A DNA stretch of 64,000 bases from Georgenia satyanarayanai (GTDB taxonomy: Bacteria > Actinomycetota > Actinomycetes > Actinomycetales > Actinomycetaceae), in assembly GCF_023715365.1 (NCBI RefSeq), contig NZ_JAMBNZ010000002.1, positions 310,001-374,000 on the forward strand, written 5' to 3'. This document shows positions 55,367 to 64,000 of the stretch, one piece after another (the first letter of the stretch is position 1; every line of letters starts with the position of its first letter). Under the pieces are notes generated by a model. That model made no database searches, had not been told where the DNA came from, and saw only the letters and a list, made by a program, of their open reading frames with translations. The translations under genes and the position numbers were made by a program.

Positions 55367-58071
55367 GTTGCGGCGATCCACGGCTCCATCTTGACACCAC
55401 TTGCGCCCACCCCGGGCAGGACGCGTCGTCCGCTGTCGGCCCGCCCGGGCGGCGCGACCTCGACGACGGCGCTGAGGAGGGCCGCGCCCCGACGCCCGAC
55501 GAGCACCGGGTTGAGAAGGATCTGACGCACCTCGGGCAGGTCGTCGACGAGCACGGAGACACGTGCGATGACGTTCTCCAGGGCCTTGACGTCCATGACC
55601 GGCAGGCCGCGGTGGCCGAAGAGCCGGGGCGAGGCCTTGGCCGCGCGGACCATCTGCGCGACGTCGACGTCGGTGAGCGGGGGGATCCGGTAGGAGACGT
55701 CGTCGAGGAGCTCGACGGCGTCGCCGCCCAGGCCGAAGGACACGACCGGCCCGTAGAGGTCGTCCTCGGTGCCGCGCACGACGCACGCCACCCCGGGCGG
55801 TGCCATGGCCTGGACCTCGACGCCGAGCCCGGGACGGCCGACGGCCTCGAGGTCGCGGGTCATGGCGGCCATCGCGGCGGTGAGCTCCTCGGCGGTGCGG
55901 AGGTCCAGGCGCACCCCGCCGAGGTCGGCGCGGTGGCGCAGCACCTCGTCGCGGGTCTTGAGCGCCACTGGCCAGCCGAGGTGCTGCGCGGCGGCGACCG
56001 CCTCCTCGGGGGTGTGGGCGGTGCGGGAGGGCACGAGGCCGAGCCCGTAGCAGGCGAGGAGCTCGGCGACGGCGTCGGGCGCGAGCCGAGCGATCTCGCC
56101 GGCCGCGAGCCCCTGCAGGGCCGGGGCGAGCAGCTCCCGGGCGCGCGCCGGGGCGATGCCGGTGGGGTCGACGAGCTCCCCACGGTCGGCGTCGCGCCAC
56201 CGCGCGTGGGCCACCGCCCCGGCGAGCCCGGCGACGGCGTCGGCGGGGGTGGCGTAGGCCGGCACGGTGCGTCCGTCGCTGGTGAGCTCGTCGGTGAGGC
56301 CGAGGAGTCCCCGGACGGCCGCGAGGACGGGACGCCCCTCTCCCGCCGCGGCCGCGGCGAGCGCGTGCCAGACCCCGGCGTCGCCGTCGCCCAGGGGCGG
56401 CACGTGGGCGACGACGAGCGCGTCCCACGAGTCGTCCTCCCGCAGGCGGGCGAGCGCACGGGCGTAGTCCTCCCCCGTGGCGAGGGCGGGCAGCGCGCCC
56501 GAGGGCACCGGCTGGAGGCCGTGGCCGCGCGCCGCGCCGGCGATCGCGGTCGTCAGGGCACCGGAGTTGCCGAGCACCGCCGTGCGCGGCCCTCGCGGCA
56601 GCGGCTGGGAGACGAGGAGCTGGGCGAGGTCGAGCATCTCCTGGGTGGTTCGCGTGCGCATCACCCCCGCCTGGTCGAGCATCTGCGCGAGCACCCGCTG
56701 CGGCTCTCGCGTGGTGCGGACCGCGTGTCCGGGGGGCACCTGCTGGCCGGTCTGCCCGCTGAGCACGGTGATGAGCGGCACGGTGGCGCCGAGGCGCCGG
56801 GCGATGCGCGAGAACTTGCGCGGGTTGCCGATCGACTCGAGGTTGACGACGGCGGCGGTGATGCCGGGGTCGTCGTGCCAGGCCTGCATCGTGTCGTTGC
56901 CGGACACGTCGGCGCGGTTGCCCGCGGAGACGAAGCTGCGCAGCCCGATGCCGCGCTGCTGGACCGCGGACAGGAGCGCACTGCCCGCGGCGGCGGACTG
57001 ACAGAACAGGGCGAGGCCGCCCTGTCCGATCCCGCGGCGGACCGTCGCGTCCAGCCGCCCCGCGGGACCGGTGGCGACGACGCCGTAGGACGCGGGACCC
57101 AGGAGCCGCATCCCGCCGGCGCGGGTGCGGCGCACGAGCTCCTCCTGCCGCTTCCGACCCGCCTCGTCCCCCTCGGCGAAGCCGCCGGACAGGACGACGA
57201 CGGCGTGCACGCCCAGCGCCGCGAGCTCGGGCACCGCGGCGACGACGGCGTCCGGCTCCCCCGCGACGACCGCGAGGTCCGGGGCGGGTGCCGCCGACGC
57301 CCGCAGGTGCTCGGCGAGCGCGGTGAGGGAGTCATGGCCCTCCGTCCCGCCGTCGGACAGGCCGACGAGGTGGACGGGGCCGGTGAAGCTGCCGTCGCGG
57401 ACGGTGGCGGCGGCGCGCTCGGCGAAGATCTGCTCGAGGCCGCCCAGCCCGGCGACGACGACCGAACCGGCTGCCATGAGCGTGCGCATGCTCAGCGACT
57501 CCGCGTGCTGCTCCCGCTCGGCCATGACGCCCCAGGAGCGGCCGGTCTCCTCGATGTGGAACTCCACGCGCAGCACGCCGTCGTCCAGCTCCTGGTGGAC
57601 GTCGTAGCCGGCGTCACGGAAGACGCGGATCATCCGGGCGTTGGCGGGCAGCACCTCGGCGGTGAAGCGCACGACACCGCGCTCGCGGCCCGCGGCGGCG
57701 AGGTGCTCGAGAAGCACCGATCCCAGACCGCGGCCGTGCTCGGAGTCGGCGACGTAGAAGGCGACCTCGGCGACCTCGTGGTCCACGCGGTCGTAGCGGC
57801 CCACGGCGAGGATGTCTGGCCCGCTCGTGAGGACGAGGGCGACGCGGTCGTCGTGGTCCACGTGGGTGAAGCGGTGCAGGTCGCGCTCGCTGAGCCGCTC
57901 CATCGGCGCGAAGAAGCGGTAGTACTGCGAGAGCGGTGACTGCCGCTGGTGCATGGCCTGGAGCGCGGGCGCGTCCTGCGGCCGGATCGGGCGGATGTGC
58001 ATGGGGATTCCGTCGCGCAGCACGACGTCGGCCTCCCAGTGCGCGGGGTACGGGGGCGCCTCCTCGCTCAT
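55363..58071 (-). CDS. GNAT/ADP-forming acyl-CoA synthetase fusion, Pat-like
   Basis: The 902-aa protein begins with a GNAT domain (about 25-170, RGLGSVLLEHLA), then CoA-binding and ligase domains of the ADP-forming synthetase type (about 190-480), and a C-terminal ATP-grasp domain (about 640-860). This layout is that of Pat protein lysine acetyltransferases. The SHTG-type segment holding the phosphohistidine in active synthetases reads RTTREPQR here, so synthetase activity is probably absent. It heads the run DUF5998-phosphatase-tdk. It is leaderless by a TAGGTT box 6 nt before the ATG. Confidence 0.88.
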   Translation of the reverse strand: MSEEAPPYPAHWEADVVLRDGIPMHIRPIRPQDAPALQAMHQRQSPLSQYYRFFAPMERLSERDLHRFTHVDHDDRVALVLTSGPDILAVGRYDRVDHEVAEVAFYVADSEHGRGLGSVLLEHLAAAGRERGVVRFTAEVLPANARMIRVFRDAGYDVHQELDDGVLRVEFHIEETGRSWGVMAEREQHAESLSMRTLMAAGSVVVAGLGGLEQIFAERAAATVRDGSFTGPVHLVGLSDGGTEGHDSLTALAEHLRASAAPAPDLAVVAGEPDAVVAAVPELAALGVHAVVVLSGGFAEGDEAGRKRQEELVRRTRAGGMRLLGPASYGVVATGPAGRLDATVRRGIGQGGLALFCQSAAAGSALLSAVQQRGIGLRSFVSAGNRADVSGNDTMQAWHDDPGITAAVVNLESIGNPRKFSRIARRLGATVPLITVLSGQTGQQVPPGHAVRTTREPQRVLAQMLDQAGVMRTRTTQEMLDLAQLLVSQPLPRGPRTAVLGNSGALTTAIAGAARGHGLQPVPSGALPALATGEDYARALARLREDDSWDALVVAHVPPLGDGDAGVWHALAAAAAGEGRPVLAAVRGLLGLTDELTSDGRTVPAYATPADAVAGLAGAVAHARWRDADRGELVDPTGIAPARARELLAPALQGLAAGEIARLAPDAVAELLACYGLGLVPSRTAHTPEEAVAAAQHLGWPVALKTRDEVLRHRADLGGVRLDLRTAEELTAAMAAMTRDLEAVGRPGLGVEVQAMAPPGVACVVRGTEDDLYGPVVSFGLGGDAVELLDDVSYRIPPLTDVDVAQMVRAAKASPRLFGHRGLPVMDVKALENVIARVSVLVDDLPEVRQILLNPVLVGRRGAALLSAVVEVAPPGRADSGRRVLPGVGASGVKMEPWIAAT

Positions 58072-58077
58072 GGGCCC

Positions 58078-58083
58078 AACCTA
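58078..58083 (-). promoter_or_regulatory. -10 element for the Pat-like gene (leaderless)
   Basis: TAGGTT on the minus strand is 6 nt before the ATG at 58071. Confidence 0.5.
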
Positions 58084-58149
58084 CCCGCCGGGTCCGACAC
58101 GGGCCCGGACACGGCGGGGACAGTGCACGGACCGGTGCCCGTGTCGGGG

Positions 58150-58155
58150 GACAAT
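58150..58155 (+). promoter_or_regulatory. Candidate -10 for parC (leaderless)
   Basis: GACAAT is 7 nt before the ATG at 58163. This supports that ATG over the in-frame ATG at 58154, which overlaps the box. Confidence 0.4.
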
Positions 58156-58162
58156 GGGCGGC

Positions 58163-60619
58163 ATGCCACGCCGCAGCACCCCTCCGCCTCCCATGCAGGA
58201 GCAGATCGTCGACATCGACGTCTCCAGCGAGATGCAGGGCTCGTTCCTCGAGTACGCGTACTCGGTCATCTACTCGCGTGCGCTGCCCGACGCGCGCGAC
58301 GGGCTCAAGCCCGTGCAGCGGCGGATCCTCTACATGATGGACGACATGGGCCTGCGCCCGGACCGCGGGCACGTGAAGTCCGCACGCGTCGTCGGCGAGG
58401 TCATGGGCAAGCTCCACCCCCACGGCGACACCGCGATCTACGACGCGCTCGTGCGCCTGGCCCAGGACTTCTCCCTCCGGGTGCCGCTCGTGGACGGCCA
58501 CGGCAACTTCGGCTCGCTCGACGACGGCCCCGCAGCCCCCCGCTACACCGAGGCGCGCCTCACCCCGGCGGCGCTGCTCATGACGGCGGACCTCGGCGAG
58601 GACGTCGTCGACTTCGTCCCGAACTACGACAACCAGCTGACCCAGCCCTCGGTGCTGCCCGCCGCGATGCCGAACCTGCTCGTCAACGGCGCGTCGGGCA
58701 TCGCCGTCGGCATGGCGACGAACATGGCGCCGCACAACCTCGTCGAGGTGATCGCCGCGGCGCGCCACCTCATCGCGCAGCCGGACGCGACGCTCGAGGA
58801 GCTCATGCGCTTCGTGCCCGGGCCCGACCTGCCCTCCGGCGGCAAGATCGTCGGGCTCGACGGCATCCGGGACGCCTACGCCACCGGCCGCGGGTCCTTC
58901 CGCACCCGTGCCACCACCCACCTGGAGAACGTCACCGCGCGCCGCAAGGCCATCGTCGTCACCGAGCTGCCCTACCAGGTGGGCGTGGAGCGGGTGCTCG
59001 AGAAGATCAAGGAGGCTGCGGACGCCAAGAAGCTCCAGGGCGTGGCCGACGCGTCGGACTACACCGACCGCGCGCACGGCCTGCGGCTGGTCATCGAGAT
59101 CAAGAACGGGTTCAACCCCGAGGCCGTCCTCGAGCAGCTCTACCGCTTCACCCCGATGGAGGACTCCTTCGGGATCAACAACGTCGCGCTCGTCGACGGG
59201 CAGCCGCAGACCCTGGGCCTGCGCGAGCTGCTGTCGGTCTACGTCCAGCACCGCCTGCAGGTGGTCCGTCGCCGCACCGAGCACCGGTTGGCCAAGCGCA
59301 TCGAGCGCGCGCACCTCGTGGCCGGCCTGCTCGTCGCGATCGCCGACATCGACGAGGTCATCGCCGTCATCCGCTCGTCGGACGACGCCGACGCCGCGCG
59401 CCAGCGGCTCATGCTGGTCTTCGACCTGTCCGAGCCGCAGGCCGACTACATCCTCGCGCTGCGCCTGCGCCGCCTCACGAGGTTCTCCCGCCTCGAGCTG
59501 GAGGCGGAGCGAGACGCACTGGCCCGCGAGATCGAGGAGCTGCAGCGGATTCTCGCCGACGAGGCGCTCCTGCGGCAGGTCGTGAGCGACGAGCTCGCCG
59601 AGGTCGCCGCCACCCACGGCACCCCCCGGCGCACCGTGCTCCTCGAGCACGCCGGCGGCCCGGCCACCGGCTCGGCGGCCTCCGCCCGCCGTACCGGCAC
59701 GAGCGTGCCGCTCGAAATCCCTGACGAGCCGTGCTGGGTGGCGCTCTCCGGGACCGGGCTGCTCGCGCGCAGCGCGCAGGAGCCGCCGCGCCTGGGCCCG
59801 CGCGTCGCGCACGACGCCATCGCCGCCGCCGTCCCGGCCCGCACCCGCGGCGACGTGGGCGCCGTGCTGAGCAGCGGCCGCTGCGTGCGACTGTCGGTCC
59901 TCGACGCCCCCGCGCTGCCGCCCACCGACTCCGCACCCGGCCTGTCCGGCGGCGCGCCCGTCGGCGAGCTGCTCCAGCTCGAGCCGGGAGAGCGCGTCGT
60001 GGGCCTGACCCGCCTCGACGACGACGCCCCGCCCCTTGCCCTGGCCACCGCCGCCGGCACCGTCAAGCGGGTGAGCCCGGCCGACCGTCCCGGCAAGGGC
60101 GACGCGTGGGAGCTCATCTCCCTCAAGCCGGGTGACGCCGTCGTCGGGGCCGCGCACGCGCCCGAGGAGCACCGCCTCGTCCTCGTGACCACCGAGGCGC
60201 ACCTCCTCCACTTCGCGGCGTCCGCGGTCCGGCCGCAGGGGCGCGGCGCGGGCGGCATGGCGGGGGTGAAGATGCCCGAGGACGCGCGCGTCGTCGCCTT
60301 CGGCGTCGTCCACCCCGACGACGTCTCCCGCAGCCTCGTCGTCACGGTCGCCGGATCGTCCACGGCCCTCCCCGGGACGACGCCGGGCAGCGCGAAGGTC
60401 ACGCCCTTCGACCGCTTCCCCGGCAAGGGCCGCGCCACCGGCGGCGTCCGCGCGCAGCGCTTCCTGCGCGGCGAGGACACCCTGACGACGGCATGGGTGG
60501 GCCTCGAGCCCATCCGTGCGGTCGGCGCGGGTGGTCAGCCGGTCGACCTGCCCGAGGTCGACGAGCGCCGCGACGGCTCCGGCCGACCGCTCCCGGCCCC
60601 CGTCACCGCCGTCGGCTGA
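58163..60619 (+). CDS. parC: DNA topoisomerase IV subunit A (ParC)
   Basis: The 818-aa type IIA subunit cleaves and rejoins DNA, with catalytic Tyr128 in PRYTEARL. The N-terminal breakage domain includes [10 protein letters not shown] and [11 protein letters not shown]; a beta-pinwheel C-terminal domain follows. A canonical GyrA box (QRRGGKG) is replaced by [10 protein letters not shown], which favours a decatenating ParC role over gyrase. The parE gene lies 2.5 kb downstream on the other strand. In Streptomyces parC and parE are likewise close but separated. Confidence 0.9.
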   Translation: MPRRSTPPPPMQEQIVDIDVSSEMQGSFLEYAYSVIYSRALPDARDGLKPVQRRILYMMDDMGLRPDRGHVKSARVVGEVMGKLHPHGDTAIYDALVRLAQDFSLRVPLVDGHGNFGSLDDGPAAPRYTEARLTPAALLMTADLGEDVVDFVPNYDNQLTQPSVLPAAMPNLLVNGASGIAVGMATNMAPHNLVEVIAAARHLIAQPDATLEELMRFVPGPDLPSGGKIVGLDGIRDAYATGRGSFRTRATTHLENVTARRKAIVVTELPYQVGVERVLEKIKEAADAKKLQGVADASDYTDRAHGLRLVIEIKNGFNPEAVLEQLYRFTPMEDSFGINNVALVDGQPQTLGLRELLSVYVQHRLQVVRRRTEHRLAKRIERAHLVAGLLVAIADIDEVIAVIRSSDDADAARQRLMLVFDLSEPQADYILALRLRRLTRFSRLELEAERDALAREIEELQRILADEALLRQVVSDELAEVAATHGTPRRTVLLEHAGGPATGSAASARRTGTSVPLEIPDEPCWVALSGTGLLARSAQEPPRLGPRVAHDAIAAAVPARTRGDVGAVLSSGRCVRLSVLDAPALPPTDSAPGLSGGAPVGELLQLEPGERVVGLTRLDDDAPPLALATAAGTVKRVSPADRPGKGDAWELISLKPGDAVVGAAHAPEEHRLVLVTTEAHLLHFAASAVRPQGRGAGGMAGVKMPEDARVVAFGVVHPDDVSRSLVVTVAGSSTALPGTTPGSAKVTPFDRFPGKGRATGGVRAQRFLRGEDTLTTAWVGLEPIRAVGAGGQPVDLPEVDERRDGSGRPLPAPVTAVG

Positions 60620-60646
60620 CCCCACGCCCGAGCTCGCGCCCCCCAG

Positions 60647-60845
60647 CGCCGACAGCTGACTTATGACCCGCGCCCCGCCGCCGACAGCCCACGTGTTACT
60701 GGACCCCAACGCCCACGTTGGCGCCGACGCTGCAATGCCGTGGGGGCGAGCTGGCGCTGGCGCCACTGGCCGCCACCACCGTCTCTGGCCAGGCCATCCC
60801 GACTCCCACGGCGGCGACGTCCCGGAACAACTCAGCTGTCGGCGA
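60647..60845. repeat. Three copies of the CGCCGACAGCT intergenic repeat
   Basis: Direct copies start at about 60647 (CGCCGACAGCTGACTTATGAC) and 60679 (CGCCGACAGCCCACGTGTTAC). An inverted copy, GGAACAACTCAGCTGTCGGC, occupies 60824-60843. The 288-bp gap after parC contains no supported gene. Outer copies could pair as a large hairpin between the convergent gene ends. Confidence 0.75.
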
Positions 60846-60906
60846 GGGGGGCGCGAAGGGCGAGGGGGGCGCGAAGGGCGCGGGAGCGCGAAGGGCGCGG
60901 GGACGC
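60844..60906. repeat. G-rich 18-bp tandem repeat
   Basis: Two exact units of GAGGGGGGCGCGAAGGGC (60844-60861 and 60862-60879) are followed by two decayed ones. They end at the stop codon of the leftward GNAT gene. Confidence 0.7.
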
Positions 60907-60907
60907 G

Positions 60908-61948
60908 TCAGACGGAGCGGGTGAACATGAGCGAGTGGCGCGTGGGCTCGTAGCCGAGCTGACCGAAGAGGCCGAAGTCCCCGCCCGGCGCCGGTGAGTC
61001 GACGCCGAGGCCGGCGTACTCCATGCCGTCCGCGGCGTAGGCGCGCATCGCGGTGACGAGCAGCGCCGTGGCCACTCGCATCCCACGCCACTCCTCACGG
61101 ACGCCGAGGATCTCGGTGTAGCCCTCGGTCCAGCCCTGCGCCTGCCAGTCGCCCTCGTAGCGTCCGGACATGAGGTAGCCCGCCACGCGCGCACGGTCGC
61201 TCGTGCGGTCCAGGGCGATGAAGCTCCACTGCGGCGCGAAGTAGGTGCGACCCTGCACCCACGTCTCGCGGGTGTGCTGCTCCCCGCCCCACTGGTCCTT
61301 GAAGGCGTCGTTGTGGGCCCGGCGGACGGCGTCGTCCAGGGCTGGGTCCCACGGCTCGATGGTGACCTTGCCCTTGGGCTGGACGTCGGGCAGCGGGAGG
61401 CGGAGGTCCCGGCGCATCTCGGTGTACCAGCGGGTGGGGACGAAGCCGGCCAGGCGCAGCATGGTCTGCGCGTGGGTCATGTTGTCCTCGACGTGGACGA
61501 CGGCCAGGGCGCTGCCCTGTCCGGCGGCGTCGAGGATGACGCGGGCGGCGCGCAGCTGCCAGTCCAGGAGGGTCGCGCCGATCCCGCGGCTGCGCCACCC
61601 AGGGTCCACGCCGCCGTCGCACAGCACCCGGTAGGTGCCGGCCGTGGGCCGCACCCGCACGATCGCGTAGGCCCGGGGCACGCCGTCGAGGTCGATGCCG
61701 ATGGCCTTGGCCGTCCCGGCGTCCGCGCCGACCGCGACGAAGGTCTCCGCGGACTCCTCAAGGGTGGTCCGGTAGGGCGGGTCGTCGTGCTCCTCGATCC
61801 GGCTCAGCAGCTCGACGAGCGCGGCGTTCCTCTCCAGGGTCAGCCACTGCCAACGGAGGTCGTGCCCCTGCGGCAGTCCGACGCCGGCGCGGTCCGCACC
61901 GGCGCCTGGCGCCGGGGCGCGGGTGACGCCGTCGTAGTCCTCGAGCAT
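60908..61948 (-). CDS. Double-GNAT acetyltransferase-like protein (paralog 1)
   Basis: The 346-aa protein contains two GNAT domains. The N-terminal one has WRSRGIGATLLDWQ at about residue 125, and the C-terminal one has WTEGYTEILGVREEWRGMRV. The architecture resembles mycothiol synthase (MshD), but the sequence is not clearly MshD and the substrate is open. It is a paralog of the next gene upstream. A TATCGT box 6 nt before the ATG indicates a leaderless message. Confidence 0.82.
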   Translation of the reverse strand: MLEDYDGVTRAPAPGAGADRAGVGLPQGHDLRWQWLTLERNAALVELLSRIEEHDDPPYRTTLEESAETFVAVGADAGTAKAIGIDLDGVPRAYAIVRVRPTAGTYRVLCDGGVDPGWRSRGIGATLLDWQLRAARVILDAAGQGSALAVVHVEDNMTHAQTMLRLAGFVPTRWYTEMRRDLRLPLPDVQPKGKVTIEPWDPALDDAVRRAHNDAFKDQWGGEQHTRETWVQGRTYFAPQWSFIALDRTSDRARVAGYLMSGRYEGDWQAQGWTEGYTEILGVREEWRGMRVATALLVTAMRAYAADGMEYAGLGVDSPAPGGDFGLFGQLGYEPTRHSLMFTRSV

Positions 61949-61954
61949 GGTCCG

Positions 61955-61960
61955 ACGATA
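61955..61960 (-). promoter_or_regulatory. -10 element for double-GNAT gene 1 (leaderless)
   Basis: TATCGT on the minus strand is 6 nt before the ATG at 61948. Confidence 0.5.
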
Positions 61961-62009
61961 CGTGGTCACCGCGTCGCGGCCTACCGGCGACACGATCGAG
62001 CGCGACGCG

Positions 62010-63029
62010 TCACACCTCGATCGTGTAGAGGATCCGGGCGCCCTGCGGCTCGTAGCCCATGCGCTCGTAGAAGCGGTGAGCGCCGGAGGGGTTCTCCATG
62101 TCGACGTCGAGGGCCGCGACCTCGATGCCGTCGCGGTACAGGGCACCGAGGACCGCGGAGAGCAGCGCGCGCGCCACCCCGGAGCCGCGGTGCGGGCGCA
62201 GCACCCCGAGGAGCTCGGTGTAGCCCTCGGTGTGGCCAAGCGCCGCCCACTGGTGCTCGTGGCGGGCGGTGAGTGCGTAGCCCGCGACGCTGCCGGTCCC
62301 GAGGTGGACGGCGACGACGCTCCACGCCGCCTCGAGCGAACGGTGGGAGGCCGCCCAGGTGGTCTCGGCGACGGGCTGGGAGCCCCAGTGGTCCCGGAAC
62401 GCCTCGTTGTGCGCGTCGCGGACGGCGTCGTCGATCTCTGCGCTCCACTGCCGGATCTCGTAGCCCTCGGGGACGTCGACGGCGGCGGGCGGCTCGGTGA
62501 GCCGCAGCCGCATCTCACGGAAGGTGCGCTTGGGGCTGAAGCCGGCCGCGGCGTACAGGCGACGGCGGTCCTCGAGGTCCTCGTCGACGTAGGCGGCGAT
62601 GCGCCCGGGCAGGTTCGGGTCGAGGGTGGCGAGGATCTGGCGGGCGCGGTCGTCCTGCCAGGTCAGCAGCGCACGGCCGATGCCGCGTCCACGCCACGGC
62701 GGGTCGACCGACGCGGAGATGAACACGCGGGCGTGGGTCTCGTCACCGAGCGGTGCGTGGACGAAGGCCGCGGCGCGCAGCTCCCCCGAGCTGTCGAAGC
62801 CGCCCAGGCTGTCGGCCTTCATCCCGGTCGCCGGGCGCCCGAGGACGTCCACCACCTGGGCCCGCGCAGTGCGTAGCACCGGCTGGTCCACGGCCTCGCA
62901 GCGCCCGACGAGCGCGTGGACGGGGTCGACGTCGTCGGTGCTGAGCGGCCGCCAGGTGAGGCCGAGGTGAGGGGCGGGGACGGCGGCGTGGGCGGGAGGA
63001 GCCGCGCGGTCGGGGAGGGTGTCGGGCAT
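62010..63029 (-). CDS. Double-GNAT acetyltransferase-like protein (paralog 2)
   Basis: The 339-aa protein has two GNAT domains, with WRGRGIGRALLTWQ at about residue 113 and HTEGYTELLGVLRPHRGSGV in the second half. Shared blocks with the downstream gene show a tandem duplication with much divergence. The substrate is unknown. A TAGGAT box 6 nt before the ATG and no ribosome binding site imply a leaderless message, so each paralog has its own promoter. Confidence 0.82.
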   Translation of the reverse strand: MPDTLPDRAAPPAHAAVPAPHLGLTWRPLSTDDVDPVHALVGRCEAVDQPVLRTARAQVVDVLGRPATGMKADSLGGFDSSGELRAAAFVHAPLGDETHARVFISASVDPPWRGRGIGRALLTWQDDRARQILATLDPNLPGRIAAYVDEDLEDRRRLYAAAGFSPKRTFREMRLRLTEPPAAVDVPEGYEIRQWSAEIDDAVRDAHNEAFRDHWGSQPVAETTWAASHRSLEAAWSVVAVHLGTGSVAGYALTARHEHQWAALGHTEGYTELLGVLRPHRGSGVARALLSAVLGALYRDGIEVAALDVDMENPSGAHRFYERMGYEPQGARILYTIEV

Positions 63030-63035
63030 GTCGGA

Positions 63036-63041
63036 ATCCTA
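63036..63041 (-). promoter_or_regulatory. -10 element for double-GNAT gene 2 (leaderless)
   Basis: TAGGAT on the minus strand is 6 nt before the ATG at 63029. Confidence 0.5.
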
Positions 63042-63076
63042 AAGTGCGCGTGGGGCTGTGGCGGTCCGGGGGCGCG

Positions 63077-64000
63077 TCAGGCGTCGATGCGATCGCGGTC
63101 GATCTGGCCGGCGCCGGCGACGATGAAGTCCTTGCGGGGGGCGACGTCGTTGCCCATGAGGAGCTCGAAGACCCGCTCGGCCTCGGCCAGCGCCTGGGCG
63201 TCGGCCATGCTCACCCGCCGCAGGGTGCGGTGGGCGGGGTCCATCGTCGTCTCGGCGAGCTGGTCGGCGTCCATCTCCCCCAGGCCCTTGTAGCGCTGGA
63301 TCGGCTCCTTGTAGCGCTTGCCCTGCCTCTCGAGCTTGCGGAGCAGCTGGTGGAGCTCGGCCTCGGAGTAGGTGTAGATCTTCTCGCCCTTCTTGCCACC
63401 CGAGCCCGCGATCTCCACACGGTGGAGCGGGGGCACCGCTGCGTACACGCGGCCTGCCTCGACGAGCGGGCGCATGTACCGGAAGAACAGCGTGAGGAGG
63501 AGGGTGCGGATGTGGGCGCCGTCGACGTCGGCGTCCGTCATGAGGATGACCTTGCCGTAGCGGGCGGCGTCGAGATCGAAGGTGCGCCCGGACCCGGCGC
63601 CGATGACCTGGATGATCGAGGCGACTTCCGCGTTGCGGAGGATGTCGGCGGGCGAGGCCTTCTGGACGTTGAGAATCTTCCCGCGGATGGGCAGGAGCGC
63701 CTGGAAGTCGCTGGACCGCGCGAGCTTCGCCGTGCCGAGGGCGCTGTCGCCCTCGACGATGAACAGCTCGGAACGCTCGATGTCGTCGGTGCGGCAGTCG
63801 GCGAGCTTGGCCGGCAGCCGGGAACTCTCCAGCGCGTTCTTGCGCCGCGAGATCTCCTTGGTGAGCCGCGCCTGCACGCGGGCGCGCATCTCCCCCACGA
63901 CCTTCTCCAGCACCGCGGCGGCCTGCGCCTTCTCGTCGCGCTTGGGCGAGGTGAGGATCTCGGTGAGCTGCTTGTCGACGACGTTCGCGACGATGCCCCG
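63077..64000 (-). CDS. parE: DNA topoisomerase IV subunit B (ParE), 5' part outside window
   Basis: The last 307 residues of a GyrB/ParE protein are present. The TOPRIM domain is visible as IVEGDSALGTAK, PIRGKILNV and MTDADVDGAHIRTLLL (metal-binding Glu and Asp-x-Asp). The C-terminal QRYKGLGEMDADQL motif contacts the A subunit. The ATPase domain lies beyond the window edge. Proximity to parC rather than dnaA/recF favours ParE over GyrB. The frame is open to position 64000. Confidence 0.93.
   Translation of the reverse strand, partial: RGIVANVVDKQLTEILTSPKRDEKAQAAAVLEKVVGEMRARVQARLTKEISRRKNALESSRLPAKLADCRTDDIERSELFIVEGDSALGTAKLARSSDFQALLPIRGKILNVQKASPADILRNAEVASIIQVIGAGSGRTFDLDAARYGKVILMTDADVDGAHIRTLLLTLFFRYMRPLVEAGRVYAAVPPLHRVEIAGSGGKKGEKIYTYSEAELHQLLRKLERQGKRYKEPIQRYKGLGEMDADQLAETTMDPAHRTLRRVSMADAQALAEAERVFELLMGNDVAPRKDFIVAGAGQIDRDRIDA

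Overview
This window is chromosomal DNA from a high-GC actinomycete. Gene neighbourhoods match those of Mycobacterium tuberculosis and Streptomyces: thrS-HIT-pgsA-patA-pimA; ceoB/ceoC-DUF3159-OB-DUF3710-dut; and parC/parE with sepH. GTG starts, 1-4 nt start/stop overlaps and leaderless TANNNT-N6-9-start promoters are common. Two FemX-like bridge enzymes and a D-aspartate-ligase-like ATP-grasp protein, together with a pflBA pair, suggest a facultative member of Micrococcales, possibly near Ornithinimicrobium/Serinicoccus. That placement is inference. There is no phage, insertion sequence, integrase or CRISPR array.

Region 1 (1-12070, almost all minus strand) holds yebC (cut by the window edge), pdxT, a NUDIX gene and pdxS (vitamin B6), then a covalent-FAD oxidase and a PrsW-like membrane protease. 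Next comes the translationally coupled block thrS > HIT > pgsA > patA > pimA > LemA-like, which makes phosphatidylinositol and its first mannosides. Region 2 (12298-16140) holds a minus-strand tRNA trio (Val-GAC, Cys, Gly), pabB and pabC (p-aminobenzoate), and a second tRNA-Val (CAC). Beyond that tRNA lies a short anomalous patch with one unrecognised lower-GC gene and one gene that looks frameshifted.

Region 3 (16149-22556) is a plus-strand glycogen/trehalose operon glgX-treY-treZ. Region 4 (22710-33594) mixes two tandem FemX-like genes, a luciferase-like monooxygenase, yaaA, an RlmA-type rRNA methyltransferase, the D-Asp-ligase-like ATP-grasp gene, DUF3000, RNase D and fadB. Region 5 (33676-43000) carries pflA and pflB (anaerobic pyruvate cleavage), dxs (isoprenoids), a DinB-like protein and aconitase, which has a palindromic operator candidate upstream.

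Region 6 (43053-53626) is a conserved actinobacterial housekeeping block: TRAM methyltransferase, a divergent APC-like membrane protein, the ceoB/ceoC potassium regulators, DUF3159, an OB-fold protein, DUF3710, dut, DUF3093, DUF4193, an inositol monophosphatase, sepH (cell division) and thymidine kinase. Region 7 (53628-64000) has an alkaline-phosphatase-fold enzyme, DUF5998, a GNAT/acyl-CoA-synthetase fusion resembling Pat lysine acetyltransferases, parC, two paralogous double-GNAT proteins and the 3' part of parE.

The least ordinary features are intergenic. One is a repeat with core CGCCGACAGCTGAGTTGTT, found in at least five intergenic regions as single, inverted and tandem copies. A second is a GCATATGCGGGAAAA inverted-repeat pair present between two convergent gene pairs. 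The small patch after the second tRNA-Val is the third.
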